Shown here: positions 20,970 through 31,021 of the stretch, one piece after another
How the letters are laid out: each line of letters opens with the position of its first letter
Numbering within the stretch: the stretch's first letter is position 1
Assembly (NCBI GenBank): GCA_947184155.2
Contig: CAMXCT020000906.1
Location: 124,001-188,000 of the forward strand
DNA: 64,000 bases
Reading direction: 5' to 3'
Source: Cladocopium goreaui
Lineage: Eukaryota > Sar > Dinophyceae > Suessiales > Symbiodiniaceae
The notes under the pieces: model-generated
The model's database searches: none
Told to the model about the DNA's origin: nothing
Seen by the model: the letters and a program-made list of their open reading frames with translations, nothing else
Translations under genes and position numbers: made by a program

Positions 20970-23900
20970 ATGATACAGCAGCTCATGACTGAAAATAGTT
21001 TCATTTCCTTGGCGACGGATGACCCTGACGACTCGGATACAGACATAGAGCCAACGGTGCCATGCATCACAGAAAAACCCCGTGAAGATACGTCAGCTGA
21101 CAGTGACCAATCGGTCTACTTCGATGCTCTAGAGGCTGATGATGACACTCCCTACTTCCTACAAGGAACTGAGCCTCCCCCACGAGAGGAGTGGGAAATT
21201 GCCGCGCCCATTGACTTCTCCGATGTCCAGGGCATCCTGCGGATAAGTCACCAACTGGACGAACTCTTCCTGTCGGAGAAAGAGATTGAAACCCCACTTG
21301 GTATGGATGACATTAAACAGAATTGGAAGTGGGCAGACGTAGGCTCCCGTCGAATGCCTCGAGCACCCCTGACATACCCGACAGTGATGGCGGACGACGG
21401 GAATGGAATCCGCCGACCCCCAGCCAGCCAGGTCCATCACAGGACACTCTTCCAGTGGATTGTGGACAATCTCTCATGGGTATCGCAGTATGACACTGTC
21501 TATGTCTTTGTGGACAACCGTACGCTATCAGGAACCAATCCTCCTGAGTACTGGCAGTATTTTGCACCTTGGATCAAAGGCAGATGTGAAGTCACTGGAC
21601 CTTACCAAGAAAAAACAACTGCTATCCACATTCCCATCAACGCTAACACAGGTTTGCATCAGATCCATTATACCTGGGCTGGCGCTGCGGTCCTTGAGGC
21701 TCTGTGCTTAGTCTTTCCCACTGTGAACTTTGCACTCACGGACTCTGATTGTGTGCCCACCTCGCTCTTTGAGGTAGCCGAACTGGTCAATCTCATGACA
21801 GATAAGGCGAGCAGAGCCGAGGCAATGCAGCACTACACTATGGCCAGTTCCAGTCAATGCCCGCCGGCAGTCCTGCTCACGACCGAAGCAAAAGCAGAAC
21901 TCAACGCTGGATTGATTATAGTTACAGGACATGCTCCGACCTACGCAGTAGATGTCGACATGGACCAAGAAACCCCAGATGCCAGCATGCCACCAAGTGA
22001 TGCCGCCGGCTCCGATGCGAGTGATGCGCGTGCCCTTAAAGCAAGACGTATAGTCCATCCAGCCAACAGCAGATCGGCGGACGAATGGGTCATCGCACTT
22101 TGCAACAGTCGAGCCAATTTCCTAGCCACCACAGCTGTGCCAGAAGACCCTGCGGAAGCAATAAGAGGCGGACTAGTTCTTACCCCCTTACTTGGATGTA
22201 AGGCCAGAACCCCACTAGACTGGACACATGCCTGGGCAATGCTAGGGGAATGGGCTGGAATCATTGCATTCCCTATCCCTGAACAAGGAGAATGGCCTTG
22301 TCACGGAGATGGTCGCTACTTACGGCCGGATTTTGTCCAGCGAACCCCGCCCTTCCTCACATGGGCCCGTCCCATCTTCGAGCAGGGAGCACTCTCCCCC
22401 ATGTCTGTCTTCCCGGCTAACTTTCCCATACTCTGCCTCTCGGGGGACAAGCTATTCCAAAGCAAGGAGTTAGATGATGGGTACAGCCTTCCACCCGTTG
22501 TACATGCCTTCCATGAGAGCAAAGTTGGCCTCGGACAGAAGCTCCAACAGTGGCAAAGTAAAGGGCTGCAACCACTTGCCGTTTCGCTCATAGGGGTTGA
22601 CGAGGCACCACTGCTATGGACACACCCCACAGGCTGCGATTTCGTCAGAGGAAGTAAATTGGTAGCAAAACCGCACGTCGGACAACAGCGCAGCCTTACC
22701 AAGATGCAAGTATTGCTGCTCCAAAGCCTTTGGACGCCAGTGGATGTCCCTAATTACAACAACGACCACACACCCTGGCCCCAGACCTGCCAAACCGCCC
22801 ACGTCCTCTGCGGACAGCAAGCCAGCCTCCAACTGCCCACCGCCCAGATCCTCCCTCTTCTCGAGGCACTGCAAAAACGACTGGGAATTGACCCTAGCAA
22901 CGCAGAGCTGGCCATTAACGAAGTTCTTGCTAGCCATGCCGACCCTCAATACACTGAGTGGAAGATCATTATCATGGATAACACTGCCTGGCAACTCAAT
23001 CCCACTGACCCAGGGTCCCTGGATGTTCAGTGCACTGGATTGGGTGGAGGAGAGCTAGACCAACAGTGGGATGTACTGCTGGCTTGCAGAAAGGAAGCAC
23101 ATGTTTACGGACCATCTCTCAGCAAGCAGGATGATTGGAATGCAAGAGCTGGCACAATTGCAGGAACCGCCCACACCCAAGAATACTTGCTACTGCATAT
23201 AGCCATGTTCCCAATTGGTGCCCACACCTGGTGCCATGTTCTCGGAGTGCCCGACGCCCACCAACTGCAAGCACAGATCATCAGCCGTGCCATGAAACTC
23301 CTACGTTTCTGTCCCATTACCCCGGCACACAGGAAACCACCATGGCCAGGGTACAAGCACGGCCTGCAACTCTTTACCAAACTGCTGGTTGCGCATCCAT
23401 TGGTCGGAGTGTGCCTGCCCCCGGAAATCCGTTCTGTGGAGTATCTTAAGTTAACAGGTTACATGGTAGGCTCCCTCTTCATTCGAGGGCACAGTGCAGG
23501 CTCGTATGCAGGTATGGTATGGGAGACCATCCTTGCTGAATTCCCAGACATTGAAGGCAAAACAGTTCTAGCAGCCATTGCTCTGCCGCCATCGCTCCTA
23601 ACGACACCCAGACTGTCCCATAATCGACAGGTACACCTCATCCACCATGCAGATGACCGACTTTGCGTCTGGAACCCGTCCAATCAAGACATGAGGATGC
23701 TCCAACACCAGGGGTTCACAATCACACACATCACAGGGTGGCGAGTATACCTAGGTACTGCCCAACACAACTACCCGCACTGGACACGAGTTACCCTTCC
23801 AGAGGGACGACAGGACATAGCACAGTTGGAGAGTACCCCAGGGGTGCTTCCCTTTGAAGTTTACTCACAAGCCCCCCTGCGTTTGATATCATGGTGCAGC

Positions 23901-26900
23901 TTTGAACTCCCACAGGCAGCTAAGCGTCTCCTGCGTGAGTTAGCAATGATGTGCGAGGTGCCAGAGACCACAACCCAAGCACTGGTCAGCCATATTGCCA
24001 TACGCAACTCACACGTACGAACGGAGCAAGATGCAACTCAATATCTGGCCTCATTGGCGACAGTCAGCATTGCGTCCAGGGCCAAACTGCTCAATTACAC
24101 AACCATGGTTCAACACTTCCTTGGCACCCTACAACTGCCCATGGCTGTCTACATGCTAGATTACTATCTGCCAATGCTCAGCCCCAATGAAGGCTACAAT
24201 GAGACGGGGCTTACAATGCAGAGTGCTGGACCAATTCGTGAGCCATGGCAACCAATTGCATTCGAATTTCTTTTCAAAGGCAGTGAGTTTGGTCACTGGA
24301 GAGTTAAAGGAGGACAGGATGCATTCGCGTTCCGACACCCGAGCCTAGGCCAAACGGAAGTCTTCAGCCTCCTGGCAAGTGAGGCACACCACCACAAAGT
24401 TAGCCCCATAGGCACGGGAAGGCTTGTTGCAATGGTAGGAACCACAGATGCTCCAGCGAGCGACGTCAGAAACCTGCAAATCCTTTTTGGGCTAGTCCTT
24501 GCTATCACGCCACGCTCATCCAAAAGTAAGGATGAACTGCCTGCCACCCGAATACACAGGCAGTGCAACCCCAGAGCCATCGAAGTAGCTTTTCTCTCAG
24601 GGCCAGCCATCGACTTCTTTGCCCAAGAACAACTCCTGGTACTTCAAGACTGGTACCTTGCCTCTGGCCAGAACCTGGAACCCATAGATGCTACCGTCAA
24701 GGGGGACGGGGGCCCACTCCCAGGCACCTTTTTCCTCCATACTATGTGGATGTTTGGATGCACCAAGCCCACCAGAGAAGTAACTGCTGTCGCACAGACT
24801 CCCCCCTGTAGGTACCACCTTGGCCTAGGCATCTATAATGTCCAAACAGCAGTTGAAGGAATGGATGGCAACAAACGATCACACTTGCTGCATTTGTGCG
24901 CGCAGTTGCTGCGCCTAGTCCTTATCCCATGTCATGTGGAGGGCGAACCCTATCAATGGACCCGCACAACGGCACTTTCCTTCGCTGCCGAAATAGACGG
25001 ACATGTCTTGGGCACGCTATGTGCAGTGACAATGGCGTTGCTCACCAATCGGCTAGACCTGTGTATTCAAGGACTTTTTGGTGCAGGCAAGTCAAAATCG
25101 ATGGCAGTCCTCATCCTTGCCTTGATTGAAATCGACACCACCGACAGCCTTAAGATATTGTTTATATGTAAGGAAAACTCAGGCACTCGATCCTTTGCTG
25201 ACCTGCTCCTATGGCTCGACCCCCCGTCGGGGGTGTTTGGGCGCATAGGCAGGATAGTGGGGGACCAAGAACGTAACAAGAGCAGTTACTCCCACACCAA
25301 ATTCGATATTCATCCGAGAGAAAGAAGGCAAATGCTGAGCAAGTGCCAGCTAGTTTTGGCCACAGGAGGTACGGTAGCCCAAGATCTCACCATGCAATGG
25401 TCCACGCTGGGGGGCTTCATGCAAGAGCTTTCCCTCATGGTAATTGATGAAGGTCAACAATATGGTACTGACCGGGAAATTGCAGTCATCAGCCTGATGA
25501 GACAGCAACCCCTAGTCCTGTGGACGGGAGATTCAGAGCAGACGCCAGGAGGTATTGATCGAGCAGCCCGTAACGCCAAACGATCCCGGCAACTCCTCTT
25601 ATCCAAAAAACATGGGCTGCGAAGTGACCGCAATTATTATATGCCAGCTAATTTAGCAGATGCAATGATTCGGCTATTTGACGGCTCATCCAATGAAGGT
25701 CTAACTACCCTCAGCCAAATCCTCCGTCGAGGCCAGCACACGTTGGGTCAGCTATGGACAAGCCAACTCTCGCCACAGGCTACCGAAGACCTGAAGGCGG
25801 CTAATGCTGTCCTCCCCGGCCTGAGAGCACAATTTGAAGCAGCCCAGCCACATGAGCAAAGACAACTCCCCACATTCGTGGACACCGAACTACTGACAGG
25901 CACAACAGTCAACTTTCCACGGTCCCTGGTGCGCCTTGCCTGGATTTTGCAGCATGCTGCGACCCTCCTACCCATGGCCGGTGACATACAAGCGGTTTTA
26001 AACTCCCATACCGCCGGAGTGAGCGACATCCATGCATGGGGATTGATGCTCCCGTCTAGCTCAAGAGTTAGCCCTGTAACATATCACTCAGTAGTAGCAG
26101 TCAGATACCCTGATCTTTGCAGACTCATCAACGACATGTGGGAACTTGGAAGTTTTGCCTCCGGAGGACTTCCAGACCGGCCACCGGGGTTCCAGTTCGT
26201 GCTTTGGGACACCAATGCTAGAATTAATGGGCTAGTAGCGACAGACCTAGAGACGCTCGTGTCAGAAGTGCTCTCCCCCTTCCCCAGGAATGCCGGGTTT
26301 GCCGATGGGCTCTTCGTAATGACCACTGCAACAGACCACAAGAATAACCTGAACCGTTCAGTGTTTAAGAAAGATTATGCCCGCACTCTCCGTGTAGAAA
26401 CAATAGCCAACTCAGCAGGAGGAACAGCACAAGTAGCAATCGTAGCCCAGCCCAGTATTGGATTCCTGAACACGAAGTACTACTCCAACGGTTCCCCTAC
26501 GGAGGATACGGAAGACTGCCTTGGCCGAATCACTGTCGGACTCACCCGCTCAAAATCCTTAACCCTGTTGGTCTCCCCGTTAGACATGATGGGGCTTATG
26601 GGCATGGCTCAGGTGGTCGCGACCATAGCATATGGCATCCGAGGCCTTCGAAGAGGAGAGACGACATGGGAATGGCCTGACTTCGATGCCAACCCAGAAC
26701 AGGAAAATCTTGCACAGATGAGTAGATGGTCGCTGAACTCAACACCCGCATGGGAATTCCCTCCCCTCGCAATCGCACACCAATACCAGGACCAACAAAC
26801 CAATGAGGTGAAGCGAGCGAGATACCGTCTGATATTGGTTCGAGGGTCAGATCTTGGGTGGCTGAACAGAGATCGCCTCCAAGAAGTCAAGACAGGCCTA

Positions 26901-27320
26901 GCAGCTCAACATAAATGGATTCCTGTTCAGAATCTCCCGTTCCCGGAAGTTGTCCTGTATGCCTATGCAGCTGATCGCACACCCTTTCCCACATATGTAT
27001 GCCTGCCTTCAGGATTGTACAAGGCGCGTACTGGGCAGATTGTGGCGCAGACCGGCCCTGATCAGGAAATCCTACCCTTGTCAGGTATATACTTCTTTGA
27101 TGGATGGCGGGTACACCCAACGCTACCAATCCCCGGCCACCTGCCACGCACTAAAGAGCGCCAGTCCAAGATATCGCTCCGACTGCACCTGCACCTGGTA
27201 CAGAACCAACTCGGTCGCCGGAAGAAGAAGCGAGAGACATCCTTGCGACAGCCGCTAAGAATCAGGCCGAAGATGGGCCAAATACAAGGAGGGCAGCAGT
27301 CCGCGCATGCAAGTACTTAA
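20970..27320 (+). CDS. Giant multi-domain protein: DxD domain, alpha/beta-hydrolase-like segment, SF1 helicase
   Basis: A single 2116-codon frame from ATG. The N-terminus is acidic. Residues about 150-270 end in NFALTDSDCVPTSLFEV, a DxD-type motif in a setting reminiscent of glycosyltransferase folds (weak). Near 838-900, RGHSAGSYAG gives a GxSxG elbow and LIHHADDRLCVW a plausible acid-loop, as in alpha/beta hydrolases. An SF1 (Upf1-like) helicase follows: Walker A GLFGAGKSKS (~1368), Walker B LMVIDEGQQ (~1489), motif III LWTGDSEQTPGG (~1517), motif V TIANSAGG and motif VI VGLTRSKSLTLL (~1855). The tail after about residue 2062 turns basic and loses coding character, suggesting a frame change into ORF3. 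It probably acts on nucleic acid with ATP. A diverged relative lies at 1-655. No HUH, RT, integrase or capsid motif found. Confidence 0.8.
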   Translation: MIQQLMTENSFISLATDDPDDSDTDIEPTVPCITEKPREDTSADSDQSVYFDALEADDDTPYFLQGTEPPPREEWEIAAPIDFSDVQGILRISHQLDELFLSEKEIETPLGMDDIKQNWKWADVGSRRMPRAPLTYPTVMADDGNGIRRPPASQVHHRTLFQWIVDNLSWVSQYDTVYVFVDNRTLSGTNPPEYWQYFAPWIKGRCEVTGPYQEKTTAIHIPINANTGLHQIHYTWAGAAVLEALCLVFPTVNFALTDSDCVPTSLFEVAELVNLMTDKASRAEAMQHYTMASSSQCPPAVLLTTEAKAELNAGLIIVTGHAPTYAVDVDMDQETPDASMPPSDAAGSDASDARALKARRIVHPANSRSADEWVIALCNSRANFLATTAVPEDPAEAIRGGLVLTPLLGCKARTPLDWTHAWAMLGEWAGIIAFPIPEQGEWPCHGDGRYLRPDFVQRTPPFLTWARPIFEQGALSPMSVFPANFPILCLSGDKLFQSKELDDGYSLPPVVHAFHESKVGLGQKLQQWQSKGLQPLAVSLIGVDEAPLLWTHPTGCDFVRGSKLVAKPHVGQQRSLTKMQVLLLQSLWTPVDVPNYNNDHTPWPQTCQTAHVLCGQQASLQLPTAQILPLLEALQKRLGIDPSNAELAINEVLASHADPQYTEWKIIIMDNTAWQLNPTDPGSLDVQCTGLGGGELDQQWDVLLACRKEAHVYGPSLSKQDDWNARAGTIAGTAHTQEYLLLHIAMFPIGAHTWCHVLGVPDAHQLQAQIISRAMKLLRFCPITPAHRKPPWPGYKHGLQLFTKLLVAHPLVGVCLPPEIRSVEYLKLTGYMVGSLFIRGHSAGSYAGMVWETILAEFPDIEGKTVLAAIALPPSLLTTPRLSHNRQVHLIHHADDRLCVWNPSNQDMRMLQHQGFTITHITGWRVYLGTAQHNYPHWTRVTLPEGRQDIAQLESTPGVLPFEVYSQAPLRLISWCSFELPQAAKRLLRELAMMCEVPETTTQALVSHIAIRNSHVRTEQDATQYLASLATVSIASRAKLLNYTTMVQHFLGTLQLPMAVYMLDYYLPMLSPNEGYNETGLTMQSAGPIREPWQPIAFEFLFKGSEFGHWRVKGGQDAFAFRHPSLGQTEVFSLLASEAHHHKVSPIGTGRLVAMVGTTDAPASDVRNLQILFGLVLAITPRSSKSKDELPATRIHRQCNPRAIEVAFLSGPAIDFFAQEQLLVLQDWYLASGQNLEPIDATVKGDGGPLPGTFFLHTMWMFGCTKPTREVTAVAQTPPCRYHLGLGIYNVQTAVEGMDGNKRSHLLHLCAQLLRLVLIPCHVEGEPYQWTRTTALSFAAEIDGHVLGTLCAVTMALLTNRLDLCIQGLFGAGKSKSMAVLILALIEIDTTDSLKILFICKENSGTRSFADLLLWLDPPSGVFGRIGRIVGDQERNKSSYSHTKFDIHPRERRQMLSKCQLVLATGGTVAQDLTMQWSTLGGFMQELSLMVIDEGQQYGTDREIAVISLMRQQPLVLWTGDSEQTPGGIDRAARNAKRSRQLLLSKKHGLRSDRNYYMPANLADAMIRLFDGSSNEGLTTLSQILRRGQHTLGQLWTSQLSPQATEDLKAANAVLPGLRAQFEAAQPHEQRQLPTFVDTELLTGTTVNFPRSLVRLAWILQHAATLLPMAGDIQAVLNSHTAGVSDIHAWGLMLPSSSRVSPVTYHSVVAVRYPDLCRLINDMWELGSFASGGLPDRPPGFQFVLWDTNARINGLVATDLETLVSEVLSPFPRNAGFADGLFVMTTATDHKNNLNRSVFKKDYARTLRVETIANSAGGTAQVAIVAQPSIGFLNTKYYSNGSPTEDTEDCLGRITVGLTRSKSLTLLVSPLDMMGLMGMAQVVATIAYGIRGLRRGETTWEWPDFDANPEQENLAQMSRWSLNSTPAWEFPPLAIAHQYQDQQTNEVKRARYRLILVRGSDLGWLNRDRLQEVKTGLAAQHKWIPVQNLPFPEVVLYAYAADRTPFPTYVCLPSGLYKARTGQIVAQTGPDQEILPLSGIYFFDGWRVHPTLPIPGHLPRTKERQSKISLRLHLHLVQNQLGRRKKKRETSLRQPLRIRPKMGQIQGGQQSAHAST

Positions 27321-27325
27321 GGGCT

Positions 27326-29104
27326 ATGGTCAACCAATATGAGTCCACCATACAAGAAGTGCACAAGGCGGCCCGCATCCACACACAAATGAGCAAGGGC
27401 ACAGCAGGGGCAACTGCAGATTATCGACCACAAGGAGGGGCGCTCCCAGTTATATCCCCAGAACTAACTTCAGAGTTACTGCATTGCTTATCCACGCTAC
27501 CCGACCCATGGCCCCTGGCTAAGATCACGATCGATATGGAGAAACCAAGCCAGTGGGTTTCCAAATTGTGCCGACTCTACTTTGCTGACGAATATGCCAG
27601 GCGAACAGTCGGATTGCCCTCGGCTACACATGTCCCAGACATTGAGACAGCGCTCCAGGCGGTCCAGAAAATCCTCCCAAAGCTTGAAGCAAGGATGATT
27701 GAATTTTTGGCCGAATGGTTAGTCACCTTCCTGATACCAGCAACGCACGTATTGGAAGTGAGGGCACCTCATCTTTCCTTTATGTTGCTCAAAGAATACT
27801 GGTTCAGAGAACTATACCTCGGCCTAAAAGTCACAGCATCGTTTGACCGATCCGAATCGTACACGCGAGTCATAGATGGTCAAGTGAGATGCATCACTCC
27901 TGAAATTAAACCGCAGAACCTGCAGGTCATCTGGAAAGTTCAGTTTATCACTGTTTTTGTGCCCGCATGGATGATCCCTCCTGTCTACCACAGCCTGCGC
28001 AGGGAAAGCATCAAGAACGCAAGTTCCGCCAGTACAATAGGTGTCCAGTCGGTCCGCCCCACCTGGTTTGAAGACATCGCGGTGCCCAAAGAGACTACGC
28101 CTCAACCAGACCAAGGGCAGCCCCAACCGCTACACGGTCTTAAATTAGTCATTAAGGAAGAGGTGCTACCGATGAAAGACCAACCGGAATTCCCAGCACT
28201 AGCATTACTGGCCGCGCGTGGCTTGCTCGCACCAGATACATGGAAGTGCAAACGTGCGCAGGTTAGCCTCAAGGCAACAATTGATGTCCCAATGCTAGGC
28301 ACAATCATCGAGCAAAATGGTGATGGGCTTCTAGAAGACTCCCACATGCCAGTGGGATGGCCACTGCACATCGATGGTGCCGTTAGGCAATGTTGTATTC
28401 ACCGATCTGCGACCCTCCAAGAACTTGATGACATGCTGAAAGAATATGACATGAAAAGAGATTCAGTTGAAATAAACCATGACGCACCCCAATGGTCTCA
28501 CAACGCAGTATGGAACAGAAGGTACATGGAACCGAAGACAGGATACACGCTGCGGCAACTCTGGGCTGATTCCGAGCCGGCCATTGGGCAGAAATCTTCC
28601 CCTTCTTATGAAGTCAAAGATGGTGACATTTCACGTGCAGTAGCCGCTATCACAAACCTGCCGTCTTCCACGCTGCCTGACAGTCCCTTCATCCGTGCAT
28701 TGGGGACACCGGCAGCTCAAAATGCCCCACCACAAACTGGCACCCTGGCGCAAAGAGCCCTGGAGGAATGGGAACGCACCCTGTGCGAAAACAAGGCGGT
28801 GGCAATTCTTGCACTTGCACAGATGCAAGCCGGCCGGCCGGCCCTCATCCAGAAAGATGGCGGAGAAATGCTCATTGCCATTGTCCTTGACAGGCCACTG
28901 GCGGAAGCGAAGGCACTAGTGGACGACCCAGCAGCTTTCACTCGCGAAATGACTAGGATTCTGCTTGCAAAGCAAAGCCATCCACTTATCGCGCAAATGA
29001 TCAAACCAGCAGGAAGTGGTGACCCACCCCCTTCAAGTAGCACAGCCAGTAGCACCGGCAGCCACGAACACCCCAGAGCCAGTCAGCCCGTGCAGTTCCA
29101 GTAG
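27326..29104 (+). CDS. ORF3 of the multi-ORF unit, unknown (possibly C-terminal part of the ORF2 protein)
   Basis: 592 codons from ATG, but the same frame is open and protein-like from 27155 (APVQDIAPTAPAPGTE, then SPEEEARDILATAAKNQ) directly upstream of the ATG. Meanwhile the overlapping end of ORF2 is a run of basic, random-looking residues. The natural product may thus be one protein of about 2700 aa, joined by a -1 (or +2) shift near 27100-27155, or this copy may carry an indel. No domain recognised. The C-terminus is Ser/Thr/Pro-rich. The stop at 29104 is followed within 15 bp by two palindromic hairpins. Confidence 0.6.
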   Translation: MVNQYESTIQEVHKAARIHTQMSKGTAGATADYRPQGGALPVISPELTSELLHCLSTLPDPWPLAKITIDMEKPSQWVSKLCRLYFADEYARRTVGLPSATHVPDIETALQAVQKILPKLEARMIEFLAEWLVTFLIPATHVLEVRAPHLSFMLLKEYWFRELYLGLKVTASFDRSESYTRVIDGQVRCITPEIKPQNLQVIWKVQFITVFVPAWMIPPVYHSLRRESIKNASSASTIGVQSVRPTWFEDIAVPKETTPQPDQGQPQPLHGLKLVIKEEVLPMKDQPEFPALALLAARGLLAPDTWKCKRAQVSLKATIDVPMLGTIIEQNGDGLLEDSHMPVGWPLHIDGAVRQCCIHRSATLQELDDMLKEYDMKRDSVEINHDAPQWSHNAVWNRRYMEPKTGYTLRQLWADSEPAIGQKSSPSYEVKDGDISRAVAAITNLPSSTLPDSPFIRALGTPAAQNAPPQTGTLAQRALEEWERTLCENKAVAILALAQMQAGRPALIQKDGGEMLIAIVLDRPLAEAKALVDDPAAFTREMTRILLAKQSHPLIAQMIKPAGSGDPPPSSSTASSTGSHEHPRASQPVQFQ

Positions 29105-29118
29105 TCTCACACGGTTAA

Positions 29119-29133
29119 CGTGGGGTACCCACG
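29119..29133. repeat. GGTACC-core hairpin, copy 4
   Basis: CGTGGG-GTA-CCCACG followed by GTTG, 15 bp after the ORF3 stop. It shares GGGTACC and the 3' GGTTG with the other copies. Confidence 0.65.
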
Positions 29134-29166
29134 GTTGCCACACATGACAGGGAACCACTGTGTAGA

Positions 29167-29209
29167 TAGGTGCTGTCACCATGGGGTACCCATGGTTGAC
29201 TACTGCCTA
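29167..29209. repeat. GGTACC-core double hairpin, copy 5
   Basis: CCATGGG-GTA-CCCATGG extended by GTCA/TGAC and TAGG/CCTA outer pairs. One stem pair differs from copy 4 by a compensating change (G-C to A-T). Confidence 0.7.
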
Positions 29210-29333
29210 CTGGAGCTGATTAGGTGGTAAGCTTGCCTTTCTAAGTGTGGGAAGGGAGGAAGGGGGAGGGGGACAATTGTAACATTTTTAATGGGCCACT
29301 ATATATATATCTAGCTACTGGTAGCGTAGGACG

Positions 29334-29927
29334 ATGTCAAAGTACATCAAGCCATTGCGCCCGTTGCTATTTTGCTCAGCTCAATCCAGTACCTTCACTG
29401 CTCGAATGCCGCCTGGCCATATGAGTACAGCGCAACCGAGTGAATTGGCATGCCTGCCTCAAGAACCCCAGAGTCACAATGAGGCACAAGATCTCCTCCT
29501 TTTGCAGGACTATGTTTGCAAACTGACGCACACCCTCAGAACACTAGAAGACACCCATGCCTTAGTGCAGCAAACAGAACTCCTTGCAGGCGTCATCAAC
29601 GAGCAAGATTGCAGAGCCATACGCACAGCCTGCTGTTGCATAAAGAGTCTGCGCATCCGTGTAGAGGCCCGAGCCAATGTTACAGAACGTGAAGTTATAA
29701 GTCGACAGCTACAGCTCATGCAAGCGAGCGTACAACATTACCCGACAGAGGACCTCAACACAGCTGACACAAGTTGCCTGTCCAGAACCTCGGCTGAACA
29801 CTTTGATGACAGACCTGGTCCCTGTTCAGAGGAAAACGCTCGCATCCCCTGTATCAATGTGACTAAGCCAGCTACCATAGTCAATCGACCGCATCAAATG
29901 CAATTGGCTGCAACGCCTGCAAGATGA
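29334..29927 (+). CDS. ORF4 of the multi-ORF unit, unknown 197-aa protein
   Basis: The ATG at 29334 lies 230 bp after the ORF3 stop and just after a TATATATATA tract. The middle (about 50-140) looks helical and leucine-rich (LLLLQDYVCKLTHTLRTLED), with a CCC cluster in RTACCCIKSLRIR. No domain recognised. Same strand and similar codon use to ORF2/3 suggest it belongs to the same unit. From 29928 to about 30950 I see no gene, only small hairpins (for example AGCTCCAC/GTGGAGCT near 29937-29975) and an 81-bp-spaced direct repeat, TCCACAGATGATA/TCCACAGACGATA. Confidence 0.5.
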   Translation: MSKYIKPLRPLLFCSAQSSTFTARMPPGHMSTAQPSELACLPQEPQSHNEAQDLLLLQDYVCKLTHTLRTLEDTHALVQQTELLAGVINEQDCRAIRTACCCIKSLRIRVEARANVTEREVISRQLQLMQASVQHYPTEDLNTADTSCLSRTSAEHFDDRPGPCSEENARIPCINVTKPATIVNRPHQMQLAATPAR

Positions 29928-31021
29928 CCGCTCGAGGAGCTCCACGCTTGCAAGCCTGCATCAATGCTGTGGAGCTAGCGATCATCGCTAACTCGATCGC
30001 ATTGGATTCAGTTTTGAAAGCGGTATGCACCGCAAGAGTGCACTACAGCTCCCAATGATGATGCTTGGAAAAGAACAACTGAGCGGGACTCTGAGTGTGC
30101 CCTGAGTGCCGTAGCTATTGCTGTCATTTTCACCTTAGATCTTGTTTCACCTTCCTGTTTCACCGTTTTTTTCGTTTCTCACCACTCTCGTTGCGACCCG
30201 GCGTTCTCGGTGTTTGCTTCGAAGTGCCAGGGTGTAATCGTAAAACTTTGCACCGCTAAGTTGTGCCTTGAAAACCAAAACAAAACCTATCGCGATCAAA
30301 GTTACCCAAAGGCTTTTCCACAAATAAACAAACGTGAGTCAAACTTTCCGTGCTCTCTCGCTCAAATCACTCCAGACAACAAGCAACGCTTCAACACACA
30401 CTCTGTTTCTCTCGCTCGGGCTTGAGCCAACGAGTATCGTTGACCATTCAGTTCAAATATTGTTTAAAGGTGACAAAAACCAAGGAGGGGTTTTTGTCTA
30501 AACTGCAAACTGGATTCCAGTCTTGACGAAATTCCGAAAAGCGATCCACTGAGGATCAAAAGCTTTCATTCGGCTCTAAAACTGTTGAAATGTTTCCAAA
30601 CTGTTCAAATAATGTTCGGTTTCCTACAAAAACATCACAACTCTCAACTACAAAACGAGACGAGTGCAACCGCAGTGTCGGTTGTGCTCGTTGAGTGTCA
30701 TAAATGATCTATGCTTCATAGAGCATCCAAAAACATTCAAAAGTATATCTTCCACAGATGATATTCGGTCAAATCAAAACTACAAACTACGATCTGTCCA
30801 TTCACAATCGTTCCACGTCGAAATAGGCTCGTCCACAGACGATACTTGGTGAAATCAAAACTGTGCAACGTCACTGATCTCTCAGCGCTATACCAGGTAG
30901 GATTTTCACACCCCCTTTCGATGAGAGGTCAGTATGGAGTCTTCGTCCAATACGTAGTGCAGTCAATGCAATGCAATGCAATCCAGAAAGTCATGGCGTC
31001 CCATTCCAATCCAGAAAAAAT

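Noticed and set aside
30421-30430. TTGGCTCAAG on the minus strand as a spliced-leader relic
   Set aside because: Only the last 10 bases of the dinoflagellate leader match and no gene follows on that strand; a chance match in 64 kb is plausible.
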